Shown: positions 9,555 to 20,500 of the stretch, in pieces
How positions within the stretch are numbered: the stretch's first letter is position 1
Layout: each line of letters begins with the position of its first letter
From: an uncultured Sphingomonadaceae bacterium
GTDB taxonomy: Bacteria > Pseudomonadota > Alphaproteobacteria > Sphingomonadales > Sphingomonadaceae
Assembly: GCA_938050045.1 (NCBI GenBank)
Contig: CALLJS010000010.1
Location: 360,253-424,252 of the forward strand
Direction of reading: 5' to 3'
DNA length: 64,000 bases
Made by a program: the position numbers and the translations under genes
The notes under the pieces: generated by a model
What the model was told of the DNA's origin: nothing
Database searches by the model: none
Seen by the model: only the letters and a program-made list of their open reading frames with translations

Positions 9555-10541
9555 ATGTTTGATAGATTTGACAGAAAGATTGATTATTTACGGATATCGG
9601 TAACCGATAGGTGCAATTTCCGTTGCCAATATTGCATGCCGGAAAATAGTATATTCATGCCCAAAGATAAGCTGATGGATTATACCGAAATTGCTCTATT
9701 AGCCGATCGTTTCATCCATCATGGTATCAAAAAAATACGCCTAACAGGAGGCGAACCCCTGGTTCGACGCGATATTGCATTGCTCATAAAACAATTGGGT
9801 AAATATGTTGAAAATGGCAAATTAGAAGAATTAACCCTAACGACCAATGGTAGCCTATTGGATCAACATAGCGATATGCTCTACGCCAGCGGCGTGCGCC
9901 GCATCAATATCAGTCTCGACACATTAGATGCTGGGAAATTTGCAGCCATTACAAAGCGCGGTGATTTGAAACTTGTCCTAAATGGTATTAAAGCCGCCAA
10001 GAACGCTGGCCTGCAGGTTAAAATCAATATGGTTGCCTTAAAAGGACAAAATGAAGACGATATAATTGCTATGGCGCAATTTTGCTCTCTTCACGGATTT
10101 GACCTCTCTTTGATAGAAACAATGCCGCTTGGTAATGACATAGCGGAACGCGCAGATAATTTTATTGCGCTGAAAGATTTTATTAAACCCTTACAATCAC
10201 AATATAATATTCAACCGATTGATTATAAAAGCTCGGGTCCTGCTCATTATTTTTGGGTCAAAGAATTAAAGCTTAGACTAGGGCTAATAACGCCATTAAG
10301 CCGCAATTTTTGTGATGATTGCAACAGATTAAGGCTGACCACCGATGGTAAATTATTCATGTGCTTAGGATCTGATTTGCATATAGATTTTAAGCAGGCC
10401 ATCGAAATTGGCGGCATAGAAAAGGTAGATATGCTATTACAAAAAGCACTGATACTTAAACCGAAGCGCCATTATTTTGAGGACCAAATGACTGATAATA
10501 ACCTTTCTGTTACCCGAAATATGAATGTGACGGGCGGATGA
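9555..10541 (+). CDS. moaA: GTP 3',8-cyclase MoaA (molybdenum cofactor biosynthesis)
   Basis: Radical SAM enzyme that starts molybdopterin synthesis by converting GTP to 3',8-cyclo-7,8-dihydro-GTP. The 328-residue protein has the N-terminal cluster CNFRCQYC (CxxxCxxC), the SAM-binding LTGGEPLVR, and the C-terminal second cluster FCDDCNRLRLTTDGKLFMCL. It ends in Gly-Gly (NVTGG), a terminal motif needed for catalysis in MoaA. MFDRFDRKIDYLRISVTDRC fits the family start. No strong ribosome-binding site is visible, and a TATAAT string abuts the ATG. The stop overlaps the nadK start by 4 nt. No other moa gene is in the window. Confidence 0.95.
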   Translation: MFDRFDRKIDYLRISVTDRCNFRCQYCMPENSIFMPKDKLMDYTEIALLADRFIHHGIKKIRLTGGEPLVRRDIALLIKQLGKYVENGKLEELTLTTNGSLLDQHSDMLYASGVRRINISLDTLDAGKFAAITKRGDLKLVLNGIKAAKNAGLQVKINMVALKGQNEDDIIAMAQFCSLHGFDLSLIETMPLGNDIAERADNFIALKDFIKPLQSQYNIQPIDYKSSGPAHYFWVKELKLRLGLITPLSRNFCDDCNRLRLTTDGKLFMCLGSDLHIDFKQAIEIGGIEKVDMLLQKALILKPKRHYFEDQMTDNNLSVTRNMNVTGG

Positions 10542-11311
10542 AATATAATAAATTAGCTTTGCTTCATTCTGATGCTCCCAATGCTATTGAAGCTGCAGAA
10601 ATTTTGCGCGAGCACTATAAATTTATAGATGCCGAGGATGCTGATGCATTAGTCGTGCTGGGCGGCGATGGTTATTTATTGCAAACTTTGCATCAACAAT
10701 TGGAAGAAGAAGAGACCTTGCCCGTTTATGGCATGAACAGAGGCACGATTGGTTTTTTGATGAACCATTGGAACGAAGCGGGTTTGTTAGACCGCATAGA
10801 AAATGCCAAAAATTTTAATATTACATCTTTGAAAATGAATGTAGAAACTATTGATGGCCGTAAATATGAATTACCCGCCATCAATGAAGTATCGCTTTTA
10901 CGGCAAACACGGCAATCGGCAAAGATACAAATAGAAGTGAATAAGCGTGTGGTACTGCCCGAATTATCATGCGATGGTGTACTCGTGGCGACGCCTGCGG
11001 GGTCAACCGCCTATAACCTCTCTGCTAATGGGCCGATTCTTCCTCTTGATTCGGCTATGTTAGCCCTCACCCCAATCTCTCCGTTCCGACCAAGACGCTG
11101 GCAAGGGGCAATATTACCCGAGAGATATGTAATAAAATTCACAATATTAGACTCAGGCAAAAGACCCGTTAGTGCCGTTGCCGATCAACGGGAAATAAGG
11201 GATATAGCCACTGTTAGCGTGCAATTAAACCGCAAGCAGACCTTAAATTTACTGTTTGATCCAGAACATTCGCTCGATGATCGCATAGCAATGGAACAAT
11301 TTATCGTTTGA
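10538..11311 (+). CDS. nadK: NAD kinase
   Basis: Phosphorylates NAD to NADP. The 257-residue product is the short alphaproteobacterial form. The catalytic GGDG motif appears in VLGGDGYLLQTLHQ near residue 45. The substrate-binding NE dipeptide is in AINEVSLLRQ, and the conserved Gly-rich region is TPAGSTAYNLSANGPILPL. The start codon overlaps the end of moaA (ATGA), implying translational coupling although the two functions are unrelated. A small inverted repeat and a tRNA-Asn gene follow. Confidence 0.95.
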   Translation: MKYNKLALLHSDAPNAIEAAEILREHYKFIDAEDADALVVLGGDGYLLQTLHQQLEEEETLPVYGMNRGTIGFLMNHWNEAGLLDRIENAKNFNITSLKMNVETIDGRKYELPAINEVSLLRQTRQSAKIQIEVNKRVVLPELSCDGVLVATPAGSTAYNLSANGPILPLDSAMLALTPISPFRPRRWQGAILPERYVIKFTILDSGKRPVSAVADQREIRDIATVSVQLNRKQTLNLLFDPEHSLDDRIAMEQFIV

Positions 11312-11353
11312 TGCTTGCATTATATATTTTTTGACTGCTATAGGCTGCTCACG

Positions 11354-11369
11354 CCGTTCACAAGAACGG
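11354..11369 (+). terminator. Possible weak terminator hairpin between nadK and tRNA-Asn
   Basis: CCGTTC (11354-11359) and GAACGG (11364-11369) form a perfect 6-bp stem with an ACAA loop, followed by only TTGTT. It may end the moaA-nadK transcript or lie in the tRNA leader. The weak T tract keeps confidence low. Confidence 0.3.
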
Positions 11370-11373
11370 TTGT

Positions 11374-11448
11374 TCCCCGGTAGCTCAGCGGTAGAGCATC
11401 CGACTGTTAATCGGACGGCCGCCTGTTCGAATCAGGCCCGGGGAGCCA
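11374..11448 (+). tRNA. tRNA-Asn (anticodon GTT)
   Basis: A complete 75-nt cloverleaf. The acceptor stem TCCCCGG pairs with CCGGGGA, followed by discriminator G and an encoded CCA. The D stem is GCTC/GAGC. The anticodon stem TCCGA/TCGGA encloses loop CTGTTAA with anticodon GTT at 11406-11408. The T arm is GCCTG-TTCGAAT-CAGGC. Confidence 0.97.
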
Positions 11449-11514
11449 TTTCTTAAATCATTATCTTCGTGTAGAAAATATCTTTTGATGCACTATATCT
11501 TATTGCAGCCCTAC

Positions 11515-12270
11515 TTAGCTAAAGAATAATATCCTTATTCCGACATAGAGTGTGAGTAAGGCTGTTAATATTTTTATGATCTTTTCAGGCAATATTTTTA
11601 CCGCCAATAATGACCCTATTTGCCCACCAATGAATACGGCGATAAATAAAATATAATGAGCCGCTATAATATCATTCCATAAATGCCCTTGATATTTACT
11701 CACCTGCCCCAACAATCCCGCTATAGAATTGACCAATATGAACAAAGATGCGCCAGCGGCCACTTCGCGTGCAGCCCCCCATCTCATTAGTAATAACATT
11801 GGTGCCAAGAAAATACCGCCCCCAATTCCTACTAAGCCAGCGCAATAGCCTATTATAAACCCTAAAAGCGAAGAAACGGCTGGATTCACGCTATTTACTT
11901 GAGAGATAATATTATCTCTCTGGCTCCATAAAATTAAGGCACTAGAGGTTATTAATAAGCAGCCCAATAAAGCCATGAATAATTCGCGTGATATAGGCGT
12001 TATTCCGCCTAACCAGGCGGCTGGAACAGAAAATATCAATATTGGATAGATGCGCTGCCAAGGCATGATTTTTTGCCCAGCGAAGCGCAATGAAGCCCCC
12101 AGAACAACAACAATATTACATAGCAATGCAACGATAGGAATCATCTCATAAGGCGTTTGGGTCAGCGCCAGCAGAGCAATATAGGTCGAGCCACCGCCAT
12201 AGCCTATCGAAGCATAGAGCAAAGCGGTTATCGCAAATATAACCGCCATTAATAATCCGCCCATAGTCAT
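11515..12270 (-). CDS. TauE/SafE (DUF81) family membrane permease
   Basis: Polytopic inner-membrane protein of 251 residues with about eight hydrophobic segments. It has the two-half layout typical of TauE/SafE transporters, including the Gly-rich elements YASIGYGGGSTYIALLAL near the N-terminus and GYCAGLVGIGGGIFLAPMLL in the second half. Family members export sulfite, sulfoacetate or other organosulfur anions; the substrate here cannot be read from sequence. The likely start is the ATG at 12270, with an internal Met at residue 9 as alternative. It lies 22 nt after secA on the same strand and may be read through from it. Confidence 0.85.
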   Translation of the reverse strand: MTMGGLLMAVIFAITALLYASIGYGGGSTYIALLALTQTPYEMIPIVALLCNIVVVLGASLRFAGQKIMPWQRIYPILIFSVPAAWLGGITPISRELFMALLGCLLITSSALILWSQRDNIISQVNSVNPAVSSLLGFIIGYCAGLVGIGGGIFLAPMLLLMRWGAAREVAAGASLFILVNSIAGLLGQVSKYQGHLWNDIIAAHYILFIAVFIGGQIGSLLAVKILPEKIIKILTALLTLYVGIRILFFS

Positions 12271-12292
12271 TAAAAAGACTTAGGCATGATGC

Positions 12293-15025
12293 TTATGATA
12301 ATTTACCGTGACAATGCTTAAATTTACGCCCCGAACCACAAGGACATGGATCATTGCGCCTTAAATTGGGGTCATTGAGCAAAGCGGGGTCTAATGTATT
12401 GGACGGCACCTGTCTTGGCGGCAGCGACGATGTAACTAGCCCCGCTGCACCATCTTCATCCGCGCTATTATCTTCGCCAGTCAGCGGGTCAATATGCGTG
12501 GTCATAAAGTCGGGAAGTTCTGGCAATTCATCAAAATCAAACCGATTGTTCAACGTAAATTCATTTGTAGCGATAGTCTTAGTGACATCTTCACGAATGG
12601 AAGCCAACATATTTTCGAACAAACCAAAAGCCTCTAATTTATACTCATTCACTGGGTTTTTCTGAGCATGAGATCGTAGATGCACGACTTGGCGCAGAGC
12701 ATCTAATGTAGAAAGATGCTCTTTCCAATGATGGTCAATACGATCGAGCAATATATTCTTCTCTGTTCCATTCCAATCTTGTTGTTCTATATGCGCATGT
12801 TTGGCCGTAAATAATGTGTCGCTTTGCTCCGCCAATCTCTCTTCGATAATATCGGGCTCTAGAGCTTCTTCTTCTAACCAATCATCAATTGGCGCATCCA
12901 AACCAAGCACAGAGGCTGTACGTTCCTTTAACCGTTCAATATCCCATTGCTCGGGATAAGTACCCGTTGGACACGATTCTTGCACAACCATATTAACCGT
13001 ATCATTGCGCATATCAGCCACAATATCGCTAACGTCTTGTGCTTCCATTATATCGCTGCGCTGCTCATAAATAACCTGTCTTTGATCGTTCATAACATTA
13101 TCATATTCGACCAATTGCTTGCGAATATCATAATTACGCGCTTCAACTTTGCGCTGTGCTGTTTCTATGGCTTTAGAGAGCCATTTGCCACCAATAGCCT
13201 CGCCATCATCAAGGCTACTGTTCATCATTTTTGAAAATAGGCTTTCCGAACCAAAAATCCGCAGCAAATCATCATCAAGGCTTAAGTAAAAACGGCTCAG
13301 GCCAGGATCGCCCTGACGGCCGCTACGGCCGCGCAACTGATTATCAATACGGCGACTCTCATGTCGCTCTGTACCCAAGACGAATAATCCACCAGATTCT
13401 AAGACTTGCGCTTTTTCTTCTGCGATATTTTCTTTTAATTTCTCAATGGCTTGATCTTTTTTCTTGCCATCTTCCATCTCAGATAATTCATCTTCGATAC
13501 GAAAATCTAAATTGCCTCCAAGCTGAATATCGGTGCCGCGACCAGCCATATTGGTCGCAATAGTGACCGAACCTAGCCGCCCCGCTTGCGCAACGATACG
13601 CGCTTCATTTTCGTGCATCCGCGCATTCAAAACGCTATGCTCTACTTGTTCCTTGTTCAAAAATTCCGATAATAATTCAGATTTTTCAATCGATACGGTG
13701 CCCACCAAAACGGGCTGCCCTTTATCATTCACTTCTTTGATAGCCTTGGCAATTGCGCCAAATTTATCGTTGGTATTTTTATAAAATTGGTCATCTTCAT
13801 CGATACGTTGAACAGGAACATTGGTCGGAATTTCAACAACATTTAATTTATAAATATCAAAAAATTCAGCAGCTTCGGTAGCCGCCGTGCCTGTCATGCC
13901 AGAGATTTTTGGATACATGCGGAAATAGTTTTGGAATGTAATTGTCGCAAGCGTCTGATTTTCAGCTTCTATTTTTACACCTTCTTTGGCCTCTATGGCT
14001 TGGTGCTGACCATTAGACCAACGCCGGCCTTCCATCATGCGGCCTGTAAATTCGTCAATGATAATAACCTTTCCATCTTTGACGATATAGTCGGTATCGC
14101 GCTTAAACATCACATTCGCTTTTAAGGCCATGTCCAGATGATGCACGACTTGGGTATTTTCATAATCATACAGGTTCGTGCCTTGGATTAATCCCGCTTC
14201 CTCTAGCAAACGTTCCGCTTTTTCTGTTCCATCTTCCGTTAGCGTAATGTTGCGCGTTTTCTCATCTTTCTCATAATCATCCTCTGTGATTTTCAAGACG
14301 ATTTGATGAACGGCTATGTAAAGATCGGTTTTATCTTCGGTAGGCCCAGAAATAATCAACGGAGTCCGCGCTTCATCGATTAAGATAGAATCCACCTCAT
14401 CAACAATAGCAAAGCTAAAAGGACGTTGCACCATATCTGCATGGCTATATTTCATATTATCGCGCAGATAATCAAAGCCCAATTCATTATTTGTCGCATA
14501 AGTAATATCACAAGCATAAGCAGCACGGCGTTCATGCTCAACCAAATTGGGAATAATAACGCCCGTGGTTAGGCCCAAAAAACTGTATAATTCGCCCATC
14601 CATTCGGCATCTCTGCGCGCAAGATAATCATTCACAGTAACAACATGAACGCCCTTGCCTTCTATCGCATTCAAATAACAAGCCAGCGTCGCCATAAGGG
14701 TTTTACCCTCACCCGTACGCATTTCAGCTATTTCGCCTCTATGCAATACAATACCGCCAACCATTTGCACATCAAAATGGCGCATACCGAAAACGCGCTT
14801 GGATGCTTCTCTGACGGTCGCAAAAGCTTCGGGCAAAATATCATCTAAGCTCTCACCATCGACAAGACGCCCGCGAAATACATCGGTTTGAGCTTTTAAT
14901 TCATCGTCTGATAAGGCTTCAATGATTTCTTCTAAGGCGTTAATTTTATTAACAACCTTCATGATAGTGTCGACATAACGATCGTTAGAAGAACCGAATA
15001 ATTTCTTGGCTAATTTGCCTAACAT
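12293..15025 (-). CDS. secA: Protein translocase ATPase SecA
   Basis: Motor ATPase driving preproteins through SecYEG. The product has 910 residues. Visible features are the N-terminal SecY-binding helix, Walker A as [14 protein letters not shown], Walker B as [19 protein letters not shown], the helicase-like motif [27 protein letters not shown], and a C-terminal linker ending in the zinc- and SecB-binding tail [19 protein letters not shown] (CxCx8CH). It is divergent from argJ. No SecM-like regulatory ORF or obvious leader is seen upstream. Confidence 0.98.
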   Translation of the reverse strand: MLGKLAKKLFGSSNDRYVDTIMKVVNKINALEEIIEALSDDELKAQTDVFRGRLVDGESLDDILPEAFATVREASKRVFGMRHFDVQMVGGIVLHRGEIAEMRTGEGKTLMATLACYLNAIEGKGVHVVTVNDYLARRDAEWMGELYSFLGLTTGVIIPNLVEHERRAAYACDITYATNNELGFDYLRDNMKYSHADMVQRPFSFAIVDEVDSILIDEARTPLIISGPTEDKTDLYIAVHQIVLKITEDDYEKDEKTRNITLTEDGTEKAERLLEEAGLIQGTNLYDYENTQVVHHLDMALKANVMFKRDTDYIVKDGKVIIIDEFTGRMMEGRRWSNGQHQAIEAKEGVKIEAENQTLATITFQNYFRMYPKISGMTGTAATEAAEFFDIYKLNVVEIPTNVPVQRIDEDDQFYKNTNDKFGAIAKAIKEVNDKGQPVLVGTVSIEKSELLSEFLNKEQVEHSVLNARMHENEARIVAQAGRLGSVTIATNMAGRGTDIQLGGNLDFRIEDELSEMEDGKKKDQAIEKLKENIAEEKAQVLESGGLFVLGTERHESRRIDNQLRGRSGRQGDPGLSRFYLSLDDDLLRIFGSESLFSKMMNSSLDDGEAIGGKWLSKAIETAQRKVEARNYDIRKQLVEYDNVMNDQRQVIYEQRSDIMEAQDVSDIVADMRNDTVNMVVQESCPTGTYPEQWDIERLKERTASVLGLDAPIDDWLEEEALEPDIIEERLAEQSDTLFTAKHAHIEQQDWNGTEKNILLDRIDHHWKEHLSTLDALRQVVHLRSHAQKNPVNEYKLEAFGLFENMLASIREDVTKTIATNEFTLNNRFDFDELPELPDFMTTHIDPLTGEDNSADEDGAAGLVTSSLPPRQVPSNTLDPALLNDPNLRRNDPCPCGSGRKFKHCHGKLS

Positions 15026-15168
15026 ATAATATTCCCACTAATTCAAGCAAAACATCAAAATAAAAATCATTTTGAATTTATTGCCGATAAATAATCTCGT
15101 GATGCGATGTAGGGTCGATAACGCCGATAGTCAATTGACGAACGCAATTGAATTGCTATCTAAATGCC

Positions 15169-16392
15169 ATGAAAATATCACCATTGGCTCCAAAATCATT
15201 CCCCACATTGCCCGAAATAGATGGCTTAGACTGTTATACCGCGCGGGCGCAATATAAAGAATGGGATAGATGCGACCTTACATTTATTAAATTGTGCGAA
15301 GGAACCAGCGTCGCCGGTGTCTTAACGCAGAGCAAATGTGCATCACATGAGGTTATGATTTGCCGCAAACATCTATTGCATGGTCATGCGCGGGCCTTAA
15401 TCGTTAATGCGGGCAACAGCAACGCCTTTACGGGCGAAAAAGGCCGCACCGCCTGTCAGGCTATAATTTCGCGTGTTAGCAATCATCTGGGTTGCGCCGA
15501 GCGTGAAATATATATCAGCTCTACTGGCGTTATTGGTGTGCCCCTACCTATCGATAAAGCCAATCAAGGATTGGATAAAATATTTAATGAAAAACCATGC
15601 TCTTGGCCGCAAACTGCAGCGGCCATTTGTACGACGGATACTTTCCCCAAAGGCGTAAGATCTTCTGCCATGATAGCGGGTACAAAAGTTCAAATCGCGG
15701 CCATCATAAAAGGCTCTGGCATGATTGCACCAGATATGGCGACCATGCTCGGCTATATTTTTACCGATGCTGCTATCGATGCTTCATTTTTACAGCAGAT
15801 GCTCAATAAAGCGAATGACAAAAGTTTTTCCTGTATAACAGTCGATAGCGATACCTCTACCAGCGATACTATTTTGGCTTTTGCAACGGGAAAAGCGGGC
15901 AATGAAAAATTATCCGCCTTCGATGATGCAGGTGCTGATGCGTTTATGGCAGCATTAGATAGTGTCTGTAAGGAAATGGCGCATCTCGTTGTCAAAGATG
16001 GCGAAGGCGCGAGCAAATTTATCGAAATTAATGTGAACGGTGCAGCCAATGATGACAGCGCGCATATTATCGCTAAATCCATTGCAAACTCGCCGCTAGT
16101 TAAAACGGCAATCGCGGGCGAAGATGCTAATTGGGGGCGGGTTGTTATGGCCATAGGCAAAGCGGGCGAACCAGCAGACCGTGACCTGCTTACGATAGCT
16201 TTTGGCCATCATAGAGTTGCGCAAAATGGTGGGGCAATAAAAGGCTTTGATGAAGCACTCGTAACAGATTATCTAAAAGGCGAGAAAATAGAAATTAATG
16301 TCGATATTGGCCTAGCTAAGGGTATATCGACCGTGTGGACATGTGATTTAACCTATGGATATATTGAGATTAATGCGGATTACAGGTCTTGA
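15169..16392 (+). CDS. argJ: Glutamate N-acetyltransferase / amino-acid acetyltransferase ArgJ
   Basis: Transfers acetyl from N-acetylornithine to glutamate in cyclic arginine synthesis. The proenzyme cleaves itself into alpha and beta chains at the Ala-Thr bond of DMATMLGYIFTDA, seen here near residue 190. Oxyanion-hole and substrate residues lie in KGSGMIAPD, and DSDTSTSDT follows. The frame is open to a TTG at 15148, but the ATG at 15169 is preferred because MKISPLAPKSFPTLPEIDG matches the usual family start. Length from that start is 407 residues. The stop overlaps the next gene by 4 nt (TTGA). Confidence 0.95.
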   Translation: MKISPLAPKSFPTLPEIDGLDCYTARAQYKEWDRCDLTFIKLCEGTSVAGVLTQSKCASHEVMICRKHLLHGHARALIVNAGNSNAFTGEKGRTACQAIISRVSNHLGCAEREIYISSTGVIGVPLPIDKANQGLDKIFNEKPCSWPQTAAAICTTDTFPKGVRSSAMIAGTKVQIAAIIKGSGMIAPDMATMLGYIFTDAAIDASFLQQMLNKANDKSFSCITVDSDTSTSDTILAFATGKAGNEKLSAFDDAGADAFMAALDSVCKEMAHLVVKDGEGASKFIEINVNGAANDDSAHIIAKSIANSPLVKTAIAGEDANWGRVVMAIGKAGEPADRDLLTIAFGHHRVAQNGGAIKGFDEALVTDYLKGEKIEINVDIGLAKGISTVWTCDLTYGYIEINADYRS

Positions 16393-17189
16393 ATGATACT
16401 ATTAACTCTAAGGTCAGTGCATTATTGCGCCGCGTTTCCGAACAAATTATCTTACCCCATTATCGCCGACTAAAGTCTTCAGAAGTCAAAGAAAAATCAC
16501 CAGGTGATCTTGTTACTATCGCCGATAAATTAAGCGAAGACGCACTGGCTTTGGGCCTAGCAGAAATCATAACCGATGCCAAAATAGTCGGAGAAGAGGC
16601 CTTTGCTGAAAACCCAGAAATTTTGCAACATATATCAGCGCAGCAATGTTGGATAATTGATCCTATCGATGGAACGGGTAATTATGCGCGTGGTGATGGT
16701 GCTTTTGGTATCATCATCGCTCTGGCACAAAACAACCAAACAATTGCAGGATGGATGTATGACCCTATCAAAAATCGCTTATGCCATAGTTATTTAGGTA
16801 AAGGCGCATTTATCGATGGCACGCCCTTGAAAGCCAATGATGCTATAAAAGGTCTGCCCATTGCGGCATTGGCGACAGGATATATGGGTCAACAGCAGAG
16901 AGAAGATGTGCTAAAACGCGCAGATGGAAATTATAAATTAGTTCCAATTCCAATGTGTGCAGCGGAACAATATCCATTATTAGCAATGGGCGTGCACAAT
17001 ATATCTATATTTGAGAGGACATTGCCTTGGGATCATGCAGCGGGTATATTATTTTTGAATGAAGCTGGCGGCAAAGCGGCACGCTGGGATGGCAGCGCGT
17101 ATAGGCCTGCCGATAAAGGTGCAGGATTGCTTGGCGCCTCATCCCCAAAATTGTGGGAACAAGCCGCCAAAATATTTTCTTACAGTTGA
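16389..17189 (+). CDS. Inositol monophosphatase family protein (possibly histidinol- or 3'(2')-nucleotide phosphatase)
   Basis: Mg-dependent Li-sensitive sugar-phosphatase fold, 266 residues. Both metal-site motifs are present: [20 protein letters not shown] (WxxDPxDGTxN) and [17 protein letters not shown] (WDxAAG), with EE in KIVGEEAF as the third ligand region. The only in-frame start near the front is the TTG at 16389, which overlaps the argJ stop as TTGA. An ATG 4 nt later is out of frame. The argJ neighbour hints at amino-acid biosynthesis, but substrate specificity is not decidable. Its last 10 nt overlap convergent trxA. Confidence 0.88.
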   Translation: MNDTINSKVSALLRRVSEQIILPHYRRLKSSEVKEKSPGDLVTIADKLSEDALALGLAEIITDAKIVGEEAFAENPEILQHISAQQCWIIDPIDGTGNYARGDGAFGIIIALAQNNQTIAGWMYDPIKNRLCHSYLGKGAFIDGTPLKANDAIKGLPIAALATGYMGQQQREDVLKRADGNYKLVPIPMCAAEQYPLLAMGVHNISIFERTLPWDHAAGILFLNEAGGKAARWDGSAYRPADKGAGLLGASSPKLWEQAAKIFSYS

Positions 17190-17500
17190 GTTAACAACCA
17201 ATCTTTCAGAGCAGCTTTGGGTGCAGCACCTACTTTGGTCTCAACGGCTTTACCGTCTTTGAACAAAATCATAGTAGGAATAGAGCGGACACCAAATTTA
17301 CCAGGGGTTTCTGGATGATCGTCAATATTAATTTTAGCAATAGTCACCTGATCGCTCATTTCTTCGCTAATCTCTTCTAACGCAGGGCCAATCATTTTAC
17401 ACGGGCCACACCATTCCGCCCAAAAATCAACCAACACTGGTTTGTCGGATTGTAATATGCGCGATTCAAATTCTGCATCGCTAACTGCGATTGTAGCCAT
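17180..17500 (-). CDS. trxA: Thioredoxin
   Basis: General cytoplasmic disulfide reductant. The 106-residue protein has the classic active site [10 protein letters not shown] and the cis-Pro region [18 protein letters not shown] precedes the ATG. The gene lies 95 nt downstream of addA at the end of the divL-addA cluster, a position often held by trxA in alphaproteobacteria. The 3' end overlaps the convergent phosphatase gene by 10 nt. Confidence 0.98.
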   Translation of the reverse strand: MATIAVSDAEFESRILQSDKPVLVDFWAEWCGPCKMIGPALEEISEEMSDQVTIAKINIDDHPETPGKFGVRSIPTMILFKDGKAVETKVGAAPKAALKDWLLTQL

Positions 17501-17595
17501 AAATAATTCCTTTTCTTATTACTTACTATCTAATCATGCATAGCGCGCTTAGCAAGAGGCGGTATTGATAGAAAATCTATAGCGGTTAAGAGATG

Positions 17596-20500
17596 CTATT
17601 TTTGCGGTTTGTAATTCTCTAATTCTACATCTGACAGCATCATCATTTTGGGAGCATGGGTATATAGCAATCCAGTTTTAATCGCTTTATCCGGGAAAAT
17701 AGTTTCTAAAGCCACGGCATAATGCGCCATTTGCCGCATATAGGCTGTTGGAATATCGCTAATGCTCTTGGGAACATTAAACCCAGTTTTATAATCAATC
17801 GCTATGATTTGAGTATCAGAAAATATTAACTGATCGATACGGCCATTAATCACCATTTCCCCAACCACAGCGGTAATGGGCACTTCGCTACGGCTATTTT
17901 TTCCAAAATATTCTTTATATGCACCATTTTGCATAATATTCAAAACAGGATCGATAATATCGACCTCTCGCCAACTGGCAATATTATGCTGGCGTTCAAA
18001 CCATTTTTGCGCGCTTTGACGCAGATCGTCATTTTTACTATGCCCCAAATATTCAAACAGATTATGGATTAAATTACCGCGCTGCGCATATTTTTGCACC
18101 TCATTGGTAATAGGCTTATATATAGTATCATCTTCGATCACGCGGCTGGGTGCGAGGGGTTTTGGCGGGCGGCTCTCTTCTGGCGCATATTCATAGAGCC
18201 ATGCTAAATCTTCCTCATCTGTGTGCGGCGCATTTATCGGAACTGAAACTCTCTCATTCAAAGGTTTCATTGTGAGTCCTTTATGAACTAATTTACTATC
18301 CCAAATAACATCGGCCTCTTCTCGCGCGCCTATAGATTCCATCGCTTTTGATATAGGGTCATACCAGCTAGTTTCTTTGGGCTCTTTGCTCTTTTTTCCT
18401 AAGCTTCCTGCCAAAATTAGATGTTCTTCTGATCGCGTGAGTGCCACATATAATAATCGATTATGCTCTTCAATTTCCTGCTGGCTCTTTAATTCCCATG
18501 CCGCCCCAATTTTTCCCAATCTATTCTCTTTACTAATCGCGGGAATAGGCAATTCAAAATTAGGCTCATTCCTGTCTGCATTACCCCGCATTTTGAGATT
18601 AAAACTATTATCGGAACTGTTAGATGGATCGACGCAAATATCAGCAAGAATAACAATAGGGGCCTGAAGTCCCTTCGCTCCATGCACCGTCATCACCCTT
18701 ACTTCGTCAAATTCACCATTATTCTCGCGTTTAATTTCCACATCACCGCGCACTGTCCAGTCTAAGAAACCTTGCAATGATTGCCCTTGATCGCGGCTAT
18801 ATTCTAAAGCGGTATTGAGCAATTCATTGATTGCTATTTCAGCCTCAAAACCAAGCCGTGCATAGAGTTTTTTGCGGCCTTTGAAATCGCCTGACAGAAT
18901 TTCTTCTAAAAATTGATAGGGTGAGCTATAATCTGCTTTCGCCAATAAGGATTGCAAATTCTGTACTTGTTGGCCCAGCTCAGGGATATTTTTAATATGC
19001 TGCCAAAGGCTGATTTTTCTATTGCGATAGCCATGATCTAATAATTCATCATGATTAAGGCCTATCAAGGGAGAGGTCAGTAATGTTGCCAAATTCAAAT
19101 CATCTTCTGGTTGCAACACAAACCGGATCGCACTCAGCAAATCTTGCACCGCCAATGGCTTGGATAGATAGAGCCTATCTAAGCCCGCAACAGCTATTTT
19201 TTTAGCATGTAAGCGCGCGACGATTAAAGATGCTAAATCACCGCGTTTGCGCAATAATATCATTATATCAGACGGCCTTAGAGGCTTTCCAGTTGTATTT
19301 AACAAAGGTTTTTCGTCCAATAATTGCGCGATCGTATCGGCCAATTTATCCGCCAATACTCGTTTTTCTTCGGACATCCAATTTTCTTCATTATCATTGG
19401 TATTTTCATAATCATTATCATCGGCGATAAGAGCCCGCACGGGCGGTAATAAAGTGATGCTGCCAAAATTTTGTTTCATTCCAAAATGTTTGGCAATAGC
19501 TGCCCTTAAGCCAAAGGATTCATGGCCTAGATTTTCAGTGATAATGTTGACAAAATCCAATATCGGTTTGGTCGAGCGAAAACTCTGCGATAATTCTAAA
19601 ATATTTAATGATTGTCCACTGGCTTCTACTTTGTCCTCAAAATAATTTTGGGCAGCCGCATAATTCTCTGGGCTTGTTCCTTGGAATCCAAAAATCGCCT
19701 GCTTAAAATCACCAACAGTAAAAACCGTTCGTAATTTTTGCGAATGTATAGATTCTCCACTGTAAAAATCATCGCTTATCGCTTTAATAATATCCCATTG
19801 CGCTTGATTGGTATCTTGTGCTTCGTCGATCAAAATATGATCGATATTTTGATCCAATTTATAGCGGATCCAATCAGCCATATCTGCCGTTTTTAGCAAT
19901 GATGCTGATTTGCGAATCAAATCATCATAATCCAACAGAGCTTTTTGTTCTTTAAGCCGCTGATAGTAGTGCTGAAAGTCACTGCCTATCGTAAAACTAT
20001 CGCATAATTGCATAGCCAAGCCATATAATTTCACTTGCTCTTGCAGCCCCATAGTCCAATCAAATAAGCCTTGTGTAAGGGCTAAATATTCTTCCTTTGG
20101 TTTAGGCCCAGACTGCGCAAGCGTGTTAGACTTAGTACTCCAACAACTGTGCAAATTATCTATATTTTGTGCTCGTTCTTCGGATGATTGACCGAGCCAT
20201 AAATTAATAGCATCCGCTCTAGGCACGCCCGTTATTGTTCCCCACTGCGCGTTCAAAGCCGCGCATTCACGAACCGCCGAAACATCAAAGGATTCATCGT
20301 GACACGCTTCGACTAAATATTGCTGAGGATCATCTTTTATTGCGCATCCCACCAGAGCTAATGCCACTTCTTTGGTGATACCTATATTTTGTTTATCTTG
20401 CCAATAGTAGGCAGCTTCAGGATTTCGTGCCCATGATTTTAAGTAATCAAAGGTTCTATATTCGCCATGTTTGAGGCTCAAATTCTCAAATGACGCAATA

